This document shows positions 42,882 to 54,500 of a stretch of DNA of 64,000 bases, piece after piece. Under the pieces are notes generated by a model. The model ran no database searches. It saw nothing but the letters and a program-made list of their open reading frames with translations, and was not told the DNA's origin. Made by a program: the position numbers and the translations under genes. Each line of letters begins with the position of its first letter. Within the stretch, counting starts at the first letter, position 1. Source of the stretch: Blattamonas nauphoetae (Eukaryota > Preaxostyla > Oxymonadida); the NCBI GenBank assembly GCA_033064195.1, contig JARBJD010000007.1:558001-622000 (forward strand), given 5' to 3'.

Positions 42882-45800
42882 ATGGCCCAAGCCTCACAGT
42901 TGGACCCTTCGTTGGGGAATAATCTAAACTTTGGGGGGCTCCTTGAATTTGATGAAAGAGAGGGTGTATGTTTTGTCTTGATTTATTCCGTTACAACATG
43001 TATATTCACATTATCAGCCAATTTTTCTCGCTATAGAGCCCGAAACAGTTCGATTGATGTCATTCAACCTTCACAGTTATGCATTACATCTCATGGCCAG
43101 AACACATCAACATTTTTCGGAGGATCAACGAGATGAGCTTCCGGGTGATGTCTCTGTCTCCTCCTATGATCCAACCACTTCTTTTTATTCCTTCGTATGC
43201 ACTTTATCTTCTTTGTATCTCGCAATTTCCTCCTCCAAACAAAAACATCCCATTTCATCTCTTTCATCATCCAAATTCTCAAAATATTCTTCTCGTGCAG
43301 TCTCACCATTTTGCTATCTTTGATTGTGATGCGAGAGGATATGTCAGACTGTTCTCATTGTCATATTCAACCAAAGACAATAATCGCCTTCGACTTATCA
43401 CGCCACACCTCAGAACCGAGTTCAGAAAAGTGTTATCCGATAAAATCTCCTCTCATATTTGTCTTTTCATATTGTTATCACCACTCTCTACCCAACGTTC
43501 ATTTTTTCACCGTCTTTCTCTTCATCTCTCTCATCAATACTATTCTCTGTCTTGACTAGATCTCTCACTTTTTACAACGTACCACCTGGGTAGTCTTTCT
43601 TTCTGACATGCTCCTTCACATCCATAGTCTCCACAATGCGTTCCATGCCACCATCGATCTTCTCCCCAGTGACCAGCAAGCTGAATATATTCCGCTCCTT
43701 CAGAAACAATACTCATCTTTCTCCTTCTTTTCTTCAAATCCATTGCCTGTTCTTCCATTCGGCGAAGATGATGAAGATAATCAGCTGATGACCGACCTCA
43801 GAGACTATTCCGAAGAAGAGTTCAGATATCGACAATTTGTGAATGGAAGATGGAGCACATATCGACAACGAGGCGTTATAAAATACGATAGTTTTGGGTC
43901 CGAATTATTTAAGAATGAATGGAACGATCTTTCACTCATCCATTCAGAACCACATCTCCTCACACTCCTCAACTATCTGCACACAAACCGGAAAGATCTT
44001 GCTCCATCGGATCGAGTCCATTCACTGGACTTTCCTCATGATTTATTTCCTCATCTTGATCTCTATCTACGCCCAAGCCAAGAAAGGAATGATGAAATCC
44101 GAACACGAAAACTCCCATCCACCCTTCGTAGCTTAACAAATCTTTGCGGAACACATTGGTCTTTCGATTCTTTATATCTACAGCAATACGAAAATTTGGT
44201 TAAAGATGATCACTCCTCTCAACAGAAAGATCTTCAATCAGATCTCAAACCATCAGAAAAGCCATCCCCCGCCCAAGTCCATCCTGTTTTATTAGTTTTG
44301 TTTCGGCTAAAAAAAGTGATTCATTCTCTCTCTCGGCCTATTCATGTGCTTCAGAGGGAACATGACCTCCTGTCATCTTCTTCCTTTCCTGTCAAACGAC
44401 TTGGGTATTCAGACCCTCATTCTGTTCTTCCTTCGAAAGATTGTTTTCCTTTTTATCCTCCTTATACTACGCCCCGTCCACTTCAGCCAATCCATTCACT
44501 CCTCCAAATCTCGACAGGCTCAACTCTCCAAACGATCTGTGAAGCCGACACTTTACGATCAGTTGGTAGTGGATTCAACCCCTTTCCCACACGACCAAGT
44601 TCAGAGCTTGTATCTGAAATGGCTTCCCCAAATAAGCCACCTCGAATGTTATTCCCCTACTTCGGCCAACTCGTTTCAACGTTTACTCAAACACCCAAAC
44701 AATCCATTCCAACGAATCCCATTCTCAATCCTCTATTCTTCTCGGCCAGTACATTCCACGGGCTTCCATTTTCACTTCACACTCCAAAAGGGAAAGCCCA
44801 TCATCAATCTTTCCATCATTCTTCATCTCCACTTCTTGCACTCCCTCTCTATTCCAATTTGAGGCCTTTACAAAGCAAATGGGTATGGATGAGGGAGCGA
44901 GCAGTTCATTCCGAACAGTTCTTCAACCATCTCTCTATATCGCCCCTAATAGCAAAAGAACCATCCAAAGCTATGAACAAATCGATGGTCAAAACAATTT
45001 CATTTACCAATAAAATCATGAACAATTATTTGTCTGATTTTCTATCACCACTTTTCCAACAGAACAATCCGACGCTTTTCGACCAAGTTATCCAAGTTAA
45101 TTTCGGAGCCTCCTCCTCAAATACATCACCACAGACTGATAAATCCAAAACACCCAACATACGAAAAGATCGGAGAGTTCGACTGACCAAACTCAGAAAT
45201 GGCCCTTCAACTGACGATCATCCCCAAATTACTCAACCAATTCCCCCATTAACCGAATACAAAAAGTCTAAGTTGTCTCATACACCCTTTAAAAAAGTCT
45301 CATCACAAGAACATGTGAGTAAGATGGAAGTTAAACTCCCCGAAGAACAGAAGGAACCAGACCAGATTTTGCATCGAACTATCCGGGCAGCCACACAGTC
45401 CGCCCAGACCGGGATGCAATTCAACATCGAAAACATCTACCACTCACAATCAAACACTCTTCCGCGACGTTTCCAGAGTCCACTGTCATCATCGGATCAC
45501 AGTTCTCGCCCAAACATTTTGACTTCAGACAGTCTCTTGACAGTTCCTTTGACGGAAGATTACAGTGTGGACGCGTCGACAGCACTCGAAACTGCGGAAA
45601 GCAGTCTCGTCCGATCATTCGATCATTCTTCAGTCGTCAAATTTGTGGATGTGTTGGAAACCGATAGCGAGATTTTGGATGATTTGGAGGCCCATGAAGA
45701 AATGAAAAACGAGGAAAACGAATCAGAAAAGGGGGAGGACGATGACCGAAACGACGATGGTCTCGATGTTCAGGACGAAATACAAAACGACGAGCAAGAT

Positions 45801-47870
45801 GCAGATGTCTTCGAGACTGATAAAATAGATGAACCAGATCTCATCGCATCCCCTCTTCTCCCCGATCAGGAGTCCAATCTGCAGCAAGACCAAGAATCGG
45901 CCCTTTTTCACCCTGATCAAACACAGCCTGACGAGATTCACACAGCCATGGAAGACTCAACGTGCCACCTCCCCACAACCATCGGTGTCGATCCCGTCTC
46001 ATCGGAAGAAGATGGGAAAACAAACGACCAAATCAGCACGACCGGAAAAAAGAAAAGTGGAGTTGGAACCGACAGTGCCGAAGAATTGCCAAAGACAGAC
46101 TTGTCAATCTTCACTCATTCCAAAGACGATGATTTCTCGTTCCATTCAGAAAGCCAGAATTATTCAAAAGATACCGATCCACAAAGTAAGCACAACGAAA
46201 ACACTCCAGGCATCCTCACCCAATTGTTTCCTTCGAATTCCTCACTCACCACAGCCACCCCAACCTCTCCAGCCACTCCTCTCCACACGAAATCACAACG
46301 AGCAAGCACCACATCATCCATGTTTTCACTCATGCCACTTCATGCTCTGTCCGACCTTGTCGCCGTCTCACTCTTCTCCTCACTTTTCCCTCTCCAGGAG
46401 ACGGACCATCGAGATGGGATCATCCGCTATGCTACGCCAGCAAGCGATGCACTCGCCCCATTCATGCCTCTGCTCTTCACAACCTACGAAGCCAAAATGG
46501 CGTCTTTATCATTACACGGCAAGTCACCGATTCAATACAGCAAACTCTACAACCCTCCCGTCCTCCACAAGCGCTTTCTCGATACGCCTTTTTTCGCCAC
46601 TCTGATCTTCTGCCTTCTGATTGGCATTCCTGTGGTCGTCCAAGCGACTGAAGACAACAAAGCTCAAGTTGTGACTATTATTGGCCTGATGGCACTCTTC
46701 CTCCCTTCCCCACCAGCCTTCATCTCATCTGCCATGTTCCCTCTCACCACAGAACAAGCCTATTCCATCATCCCAACAGTTGATCTCTGGCGAACGGAAG
46801 AGTTGACGCCATCTGCCTTCAGCCATCTCCGTTTGTGCGGTCTGTCAAAGTCGGCCGATTTGGATCGGCTTCTCAGTCGGCACATTGCAGTTTGGGATTA
46901 CGAAACAGACGCAATCCTCATTCCCCAGATTCCGCTGTTTGTGAATGCTGTACAGACAAGGCTGAAGCTCCGAGCAAATGCGATCGCAGAAGTCATCGGT
47001 GAACAATTGCCGACGAACGAGCAACCACCTCAACCTCCATCGACACCAGCCAGAACAAAAGACACCAAAGAAAAGGATCGTCAGATACGACCACAACGTA
47101 TTGTCGAAGAAACTCTCACAGACATCCTCCTCTCGCCACCGACCCGGACTACAGTCCCGGTTGCCACTGAGTTCTTGCACAGAATTCTCCAACGGATCCA
47201 AGTGTTGATGAATCAATCAGCGATATTCGCCCGAACCATGACAAGCATCGCCCTTCCCTCCATCCAAAGAGTGACTCGTTCTCCTATCCGACAAACTCCC
47301 ACTCCCCGAATTGTCCCTCTCATCCCAACAATCCGGAAGGACATGTTCAGACGTCCGATCCACCCATCACTTCGATCAGTCGAGACCATCCCACCATCTC
47401 CACATGTCAACACCAACACCTCATCACCACTCTCGCCACACAGTTATCACAAGAATCACAAGAAAGCAGACTCAAAAACCTCGAAGAACGATCAGCGTAA
47501 GCTCCGACAAGAGCGGTCATCGATTGCTGTCGACATGAAAAGAGTCAACACCCGTCGATTCGCTTTGGTGGTCACTCCAAACACTCCAATCGACCGAATC
47601 TCGCTGTCGCCAATGAATTCCACATTCCTTCGAGAACAGAACACGAAGAGAGCAAACACATTAAGCAGGTTGGGCGTGGTGAACATTCACGAGCAAAGTG
47701 TTGTCATCAACATGATCAACACCCTCATCGAATCACACCACCACAATCTCAAAATCCTGTCACGTTCACCCTTCTTGTTCCATCCATTCACTCGATTATC
47801 CAATAATCTCACGCAATCATCCATCTGGTTGAACTGCTCTCCGCCGGATCAGCAAAGCCAGGGAACTTAA
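42882..47870 (+). CDS. SMCR8/folliculin-like longin-DENN protein (four exons)
   Basis: The exons are 42882-42963, 43037-43194, 43301-43429 and 43560-47870, giving 1,559 residues. The N-terminus has a longin-type start (FGGLLEFDEREEPETVRLMS) leading to HHFAIFDCDARGYVRLFSLS, which matches the ARGF.RPFC..Y signature of the SMCR8/FLCN longin domain; helices follow (LRTEFRKISHFLQRT). A very long disordered, Ser/Pro/Glu-rich insert spans about residues 510-970. The C-terminal DENN half has GIPVVVQATEDNKAQVVTII, GLMALFLPSPPAFISS, SHLRLCGLSKSADLDRLLSR and HIAVWDYETDAILIPQIPLF, as in the SMCR8 C-terminal lobe. Known relatives partner C9orf72 and regulate Rab/Arf GTPases, autophagy and TORC1 at lysosomes. 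That role here is inferred. Confidence 0.65.
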
Positions 47871-48041
47871 TCTCTCGTTGATCTTAATTCCAGTCCTATT
47901 TTTTCTTCATTTGTATTCTTTTATCTATTTATTCATGATTGTCCATTTGGAGATCTTTTGAGATTTGACCTGCTTTTTTGAGAAAACGTTGGGATCTTCA
48001 CCAGATCAAACCATTGTTGATCATTCTTCGAAGCTTTTCTA

Positions 48042-49383
48042 ATGGCTGCATTTCTTAAGGATATTCAATCATTTAAGTCTGGTGCATTGAAGAAAACGGT
48101 CACCAATGATCGTTCTGGTCCTTTTATTCCTGGTCTGTCAACTTTGATAAGCTATTTTGTTAACACAGCTCTCTTTTTTTGAGAACAATTATTAATGAAA
48201 CCAAATCACATTTCTTTTTATTTCTATCAACATTTTCTTAGGAGCTGCACCAAAGGAGGATGATAAGCCTGTCCCGAAGGGAACAGCTGGCCTCGCAGCT
48301 CTCTTGGGATCAAAACTTCCCATGGGAGGTGGTGGCGGGGGCGCCCGAGGTATTCATTCCATCTAATTCTGTGCACATTCTTCTTTCTTATCAATGTCTA
48401 GCACCTGCCCCAGCACCTAAACCGAAACCAGCTGTTGGTCCTGGAGCTCCAAAGGCTCCAGGTGCTCCACCGAAGCCAAAAGCAGTTGCACCAGCAAAAC
48501 CAAAATCTGTCCAACCTTCATCTGCTGCTGGTCTTCCCCCTCCCCCGCCAGGTCCACCGCCAGGCAACACACTTCCTCCTCCGCCACCAGGGCCCCCTAT
48601 TGGTATGCTATTTGTTCATCTTTCAGCTGTTTTTATTCCCTTTCACACTCTTTCAGAGGGAATCCCACCACCCCCACCCGCCCCGCCAGGTGGATTTGCA
48701 CAACAAGAACGTCTTCCTCATCTTTTTCCTGACACTTCATTGATTTATTATCGTAGCCTCTCTCCCCCCACCGCCTGCTTTCCCTCCTGCACAAACATAT
48801 TCTCAACCAGCTCCAGCCCCAGCTCCAAAACGTCTGCCATCGTCAAAAGTCATTGTCAACTTCCCTTTTAGAGTCATATGCTCCTCAATCTCACGCCCCC
48901 ACATCATCATATGCTGCACAAGCAGGAGCAGCAGCTGGAAGATGGACATTTGAGACCCAACATGTATGTTCAACAGTCTTCTCATCATCGACCACCACAC
49001 TTCTGTTTCTCAGGTTCCACCAAGTGCAAACGTTGTCTCAATGGTGAAGCATACGTACGAGACAAAGAATAGCACTGGTCTAATAACTTTTATGGTTCCT
49101 GGTTCGTCACCAGTGTCCATGGGAAGTTTGTTCCATCGTTCATTTCACAACAATTCATTCAGTTGCCCCATCCTCTCCAGCCCCCGCCGGAGGCTCCCTT
49201 CCTCCACCTCCTTCCGATCCAGTCTACCAATCTCTTCCTCCACCACCACCGGCCAATGACCTCCCACCACCTCCTCCACCTGGGCCAGGCATGGGTGCTG
49301 CACCTCCAAAACGCCCACCGCCTCTTCCAAAAGGACCACCGCCTCCAGTTCCAAAGGGTGGCCCTCCAAGGATGCCGATGTAG
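48042..49383 (+). CDS. WIP/verprolin-like WH2 and polyproline actin regulator (eight exons)
   Basis: The exons are 48042-48132, 48242-48349, 48402-48602, 48657-48710, 48757-48848, 48874-48963, 49014-49101 and 49163-49383. An N-terminal WH2 motif (AAFLKDIQSFKSGALKKTVT) would bind G-actin; a second degenerate one may be AGLAALLGSKLP. Repeated Pro runs (LPPPPPGPP, IPPPPPAPPGG, LPPPPPANDLPPPPP) are profilin/SH3 ligands. GRWTFETQHVPPS near residue 215 resembles the WASP-binding RxFxF..PPP motif of WIP. The C-terminus is KRPPPLPKGPPPPVPKGG. The likely role is linking actin monomers, profilin and WASP-type activators. One intron (48849-48873) is only 25 nt and uses TTAGAG as its 3' site; without it the frame is lost. 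Confidence 0.7.
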
Positions 49384-49575
49384 TCTCAAATTGTCGTTTT
49401 ATTCTCGAACCGTTATTCACTCTTCACCACACTTCTTCCTTGTGTCTTTCAATTGTTTGGAGCTGAAAACTGCAGTTGTTTAAATTGGTGTTTCATCGGA
49501 GTTGTATTGATATTTGTTTATCTCAAACGAGTGTTTGCTGACGACCCAAAGGGCCATTGATCAAGAAACAGTCTG

Positions 49576-50350
49576 ATGAAAGTCGTCCTTTTCAACGGAA
49601 GGTCTGATTCAACCACCATAGCTATTTTTTCTCCCTTCAGCCCGCACCCAAAAGGAAGTACCAGTGTCTACCTCGCTCAGGTGGAGGCACAGTTGAAAGC
49701 TCGCGGCATTGAGACAGAACTGGTTCAAATGGGCGCAGGTTAATCTTCATCTTCTCATCCATTTTTCTTTGTTTGTAGCACGTTTCGTGAATGGTTGCCG
49801 AGGTCTGTTCTTTCAGTTTCTCAACAATTGTTTTCTTCATGATCTCGTCTGTCAGGATGTAGTGCCTGTGCTGGAAAGAATGCCTGCCCACTCGCTAAAG
49901 AAGGTGATCCCATCAACGAATGGTACGCGAAGCTCGTGGCTGCAGATGGTGTTATTCTTGGATCGCCCGTGTATTACGCAAATGTCAGCACAGAAATGAA
50001 GTCCTTCATAGATCGGTCTCTAATTTTCTGCCAATACTCTTTTCAGAGCTGGATACATCAGTATGACCAACGGAAATCCTCTCAAAGGGAAGGTCGGTGC
50101 AGCAATCACTGTCTGTGCTGAAAGCGGACAAACTGAAGCTTTCGATGCGGTAAGCCTCTTTCTTGTGATTATTTTATGTTAGATAAATCACTGGTTTGCC
50201 TACAGCGGTATTGTTGCCGTCAGCAACCAATGTTGGAACGATGGAAAAGCCGCCACCGCGGAAGACGCTGAGAAGGATGAGTTTGGGAAAGAACAACTGA
50301 AAAATCTTGGCGATAACATGGCTGACCTTTTGGAGAAACTGAGAAAATAG
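49576..50350 (+). CDS. NADPH-dependent FMN reductase / iron-sulfur flavoprotein-like (copy 1, five exons)
   Basis: The exons are 49576-49601, 49641-49738, 49856-50015, 50047-50149 and 50183-50350, giving 184 residues with a flavodoxin fold. The phosphate-binding loop is FNGSPHPKGST at residues 6-16. A cysteine cluster GCSACAGKNAC follows at about residue 42. GVILGSPVYYANVSTEMKSF (about 71-90) is the second FMN contact, and GQTEAFDAINHWFAYSGIV lies near 125. The family (NADPH-dependent FMN reductase, archaeal/bacterial iron-sulfur flavoprotein) carries electrons or reduces O2, quinones or nitro compounds in anaerobes. Only three of the usual four cluster cysteines are present (C-x2-C-x5-C), so cluster binding is uncertain. 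A paralogue converges from the right. Confidence 0.8.
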
Positions 50351-50618
50351 GTGGACAACTGTCCACCTGTCTGTTTCGACTTCATTCTTTTTTGTTCTTC
50401 GTGGCATCTTCGACAATCACCCTATTGGATGTCTGAGTGAAATATTTTGTGTTAATGGAGGTGAAATCAATTCTTGTTCCATTCAGAGGACTCTAACTCT
50501 TTTACTCTTGTTTTTGGATTCGGGTATGAGAAAAAAGGTTAGAACACTCAGAATTGTGAGACAATAACAACAAGACGAATCACAACTCGGTACTTACTTG
50601 ATTAAATCAAGAATGACA

Positions 50619-51419
50619 TTATGCGCGAAGTTTTTGGAGCATGAACAGGATTTGCTGCGCAAGCTTTGTCAGATTCTCTTTGGTTCCTTCCTCCTTCAGA
50701 ATCTCGCCTTCTTTCATTGATATTCCGGTATTCCTATCGAATAGAAACAAACACAAGTATAGAACTGAAACGAGTTACATACCAATCAACCGAAGCTACA
50801 GGCATCTGTTCAAACGAAAAGAATGAATCAATCTGAAAAAAACATGAAAGAGAATGAGACAAACTGCGTTGTAAGCAGATCTTGTTCCGTTGCGCATTGC
50901 TGAGATGATAGGCACACCAATCTTTCCTTTGTAAAGATGGCCGTTGGAGGACGCGACAAGACCAGCCCTGATTGGATTACTTTATAGAAAAAAAAGACCG
51001 GTCAATAAGTGATTTCGTTGCTACTGAGACATTGGCGTAGTGAGTTGGGGAGCCGATCATGACACAATCCGACGCGAGGATCTTTTCAATATGACTGTTG
51101 ATGGGATCATCTGGTGCAGCAGCCATGCATTTTGTGTGTCCAGTGCATGCATAGCACCCTGACGTGGAGTGAATGAAGGTGAGAGAAATGATGACATGAT
51201 CGATGCAAACCACGACAGCCGCGAATCTTGTCATCTAAAAGTGAAATTGTAAAAGAAACAGAAAAGGAAAAAAATACAGTCACAGAGATGAATAAGTTCA
51301 CATTCAACTCCTTCTTTTTTGAGCTCGTCGATCACAAAATTCATGAGTTGTGCTGTGGCACCATTACGGTGTGGGCTATCCATAACAAGAATGAAAACCA
51401 GGAGGAAAAAACCTGCCAT
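50619..51419 (-). CDS. NADPH-dependent FMN reductase / iron-sulfur flavoprotein-like (copy 2, multi-exon)
   Basis: It starts at ATG 51419 (MAGFFLLVFILVMDSPHRNG) and stops at 50619. Segments in order are: the FMN loop MDSPHRNGATAQ; DELKKEGVECELIHL; then, after an intron, DDKIRGCRGCYACTGHTKCM, with the complete C-x2-C-x2-C-x5-C motif of iron-sulfur flavoproteins; DCVMIGSPTHYANVSVATKS; then KGKIGVPIISAMRNGTRSAY and a C-terminal helix ending QKLRA. At least five introns are present (for example about 51279-51232, and a second ending before GGTGCTATGCATGC). It is paralogous to copy 1 but has all four cysteines. It is tail-to-tail with copy 1 and divergent from the vWA gene, whose ATG lies 117 bp away. 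Anaerobic electron transfer or oxygen defence is inferred. Confidence 0.75.
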
Positions 51420-51536
51420 TGAATGCTACGAGTTTAAACACTTTTGCCTCAGACATCAAAGATTCTTGGAAGATCTACCCATGATTCTAAGATCAATTGA
51501 AGTGACTCTGTCCTGAGGCAAAACTTTGGCGATTAC

Positions 51537-54500
51537 ATGCATCTTATGAATCCTTCAGTGGATCTTAAAACTTTTTCACTCCCACAATATGGTGGAAAGG
51601 ATGATTCATTCGAACAGTTCATCGCATCGTCAATTTCAATTCCTGACCATGAAGAGTTGATCTTTCGCAGGAATCCGGTTGATCTTGTGATTGTATTGGA
51701 TGATACAACAGGTTTTCCACAATTATTTGGTTATTACTTTCATATTTCACAAAAACAGCAATGAATCCCTCACAAGAATTTGATCAAGTGTCTGTGTTTC
51801 CCTCAATCGTCATCTTTTTCTCTCTAACAAACTCTTTCATGCTATTGTTCTTTCCAGTTCATCTTTCAAACAAACATTGATTTGTTTGGAGAGAATCGTG
51901 TATCTTCTCAAACCTGATGACCGTTTTGGACTTATCCTCGCATCCGAACAAAAAAATGCGTATATCCCGCTGGAATATACAACGAAAACTCGAATAGTCT
52001 GCATTTCCTGATTATATCTTTTCTAAATAATTCTAGTGGATCATTTCCATCATTCATTCTTTTTTTTATCTTTCATCCTTGTTCAATGATGAATTTGTTT
52101 ATATCTTCATCTCTCACTTTCAGGAATTCATCATTAACGTTCTTCGTGATATGAATGAAACTGTTGATAGACATGTCTCGATCCTCGACTCGATAAACAC
52201 TGCTTTCACTATTATTGCAGATGCTAGAAAGTCTGAAAATCAAAATTCTTCCTTCTTACTTCTCCTTCTCTCATCATGTCGTCATATATTTCTTTTTATT
52301 GTTCATTTAGCCCACAAGATGCTACCTCTCGAACTCCCCTTATCTGGACTTTCTCAGGAACACACCCTTTTTCTCCTTCAGATCCAACCAACCCAGATCC
52401 CCCTACACACTGTGACAATGATGACAATCAAAGTTTGACAACCTCCTCCGAAAAAACACCACCTCTGACGCGACACCAGTCAATCGTTGAACATGAACTC
52501 GAAACAGAAAAGACAACGAAGAGCTCATCGCCAGGCATAATCGAACAAAACGATGTCCTTCAGGGACGTGATGAAGACAAGATGCTCAAGGCAATTCGAA
52601 ATTCAGTTTCCGAGTTTCTAGCTAACGTAATGACGAATTCAAACAATGAAACATTGGAAGAACTGAACGGAGACGAAAACTCAAATGATAACGATATCGA
52701 TGAAAAACGTGTATTGGATGATTCTGATACTCAAAATCAACTCGAAAATTCAGAACACTCCAACTCGGAGTCTACTGACACAAATTCTATTCATCCCTCG
52801 ACATCGTCTTCAAAGTCATCTCGCTCCGACAAAATGTCCAGAAAATCCACAGTCGGATCTATTTCTTCCAAAAAGAGCGCAAATCAGTTGGAACCAACCA
52901 AACTAATAACACCCACACAAAGTGAAACTAGCTCAATCAAGTCTTCACAATCCCATTTGCTCAAAACCCCTCAATCGTCTCGATTCTCCCAACATTCATC
53001 AAGGTCTTCCTCCTCAAAATCTACCACTTCACGCCACTCCATCTCCTCGAACAAATCAAGCACACATTCTCATTCAAGCTCGAAATCGCTTAACGTGCCT
53101 CAACCAGGAACGACCCCTCCAGAACCGCTTTTGGAAGAGACCATTGAGACTTTGCATGAAGACGAGAGTTTGGACGATCGTTTGAAGGGAGGGGCTGGTG
53201 GTGACACTGATTCAGAGACGGAACAGCCGCAGAGTGAGACGGACGGTGAAGAACAGGCAATTGCTGTTGAGGATCAGGCTAACCCGGAACAGCAGCCGAG
53301 TGAGACAGATAGGAAAGAGCAGACGATTGCTGTTGAGGACCAGGCTAACTCGGAACAGGAAAAGGAAGAAAAGGACAAAGATTCACCAGCGGATAAATCA
53401 CACAATGACTCCGATGAAGAGAAATCAATCAACGAAGAGAACAAAGATGAAGGAGAGAATGATCCAACTCACTCGGAAGAAGGTCCCAAAGAGGATGAAC
53501 CAAAACCGGAAGAAGATCCCAAAGAGGATGAACCAAAATCGGAAGAAGGTCCCAAAGAGGATGAACCAAAACCAGAAGAAGGTCCCAAAGAGGATGAACC
53601 AAAACCAGAAGAAGGTCCCAAAGAGGATGAACCAAAACCAGAAGAAGGTCCCAAAGAGGATGAACCAAAACCGGAAGAAGGTCCCAAAGAGGATGAACCA
53701 ACACCGGAAGAAGGTCCCAAAGAGGATGAACCAAAACCGGAAGAAGTTGCAACGGACACTCTGACCGAAACAGTTGAGAAACATGAGGATGAAGTCGCCA
53801 AGCCGCCTGTTGAGGAGAAAACAGAAGAGGCAGTACATGAGGTCAGTCCAATCACAACTCCAAACAATGACGATGTAAACACAGAACATGAGGAAGAGGA
53901 CAAGGAAGATGTTTTAGTGAAGGACGATGTAGAAAATAAGGGAAATGAAGAAGAAATTGGAGAAGAAAGGACAACAGCAGATGAAAACCTCCAAAACGCG
54001 ACAGAACAGGAGGAAAAGGAGGACGAACTTCCAAAACAAAAAGAACAATCAGAAGGAGAACAGAAGGATGAAGAAGAAAAGAGTCATGACATTCATGTTG
54101 AGAGCAATGAAGTTGATGAAGAAAACGAAATGATCGAAAACGCCAAACTCAATCAGGAGCAATTGATTCCAGAAGACAAATCAATCCAAAACGAAGAGGA
54201 AAGAAAAGACCAAGAAGGCACTTCCAATCAAGATGAAGTGAAGCCCTCACCACGAGTCTTTGTCCCCCAACAACAAAAACTCGTTCGGACCACGTCATCT
54301 CTCCCAATTGAAAAGAAGGAGACAATTCGGAACCGATCTGCGACAGAATACACAAACGATGCTGATCATCCCATCACTTTCCACAAAAGACAAGAACAAC
54401 ACAATACAGATGGAGAAACGGGATCAATTCATTCATCCTCAACTTACTCAGATCTTTCTTCGATTACATCGATCCGCTCTACACCCATTTGTCCTGTGTA

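Noticed and set aside
53425-53903. Long antisense frames rich in Phe/Trp or Ser/Gly
   Set aside because: They are reverse readings of the 33-bp coding repeat in the vWA protein, so period-driven openness explains them.
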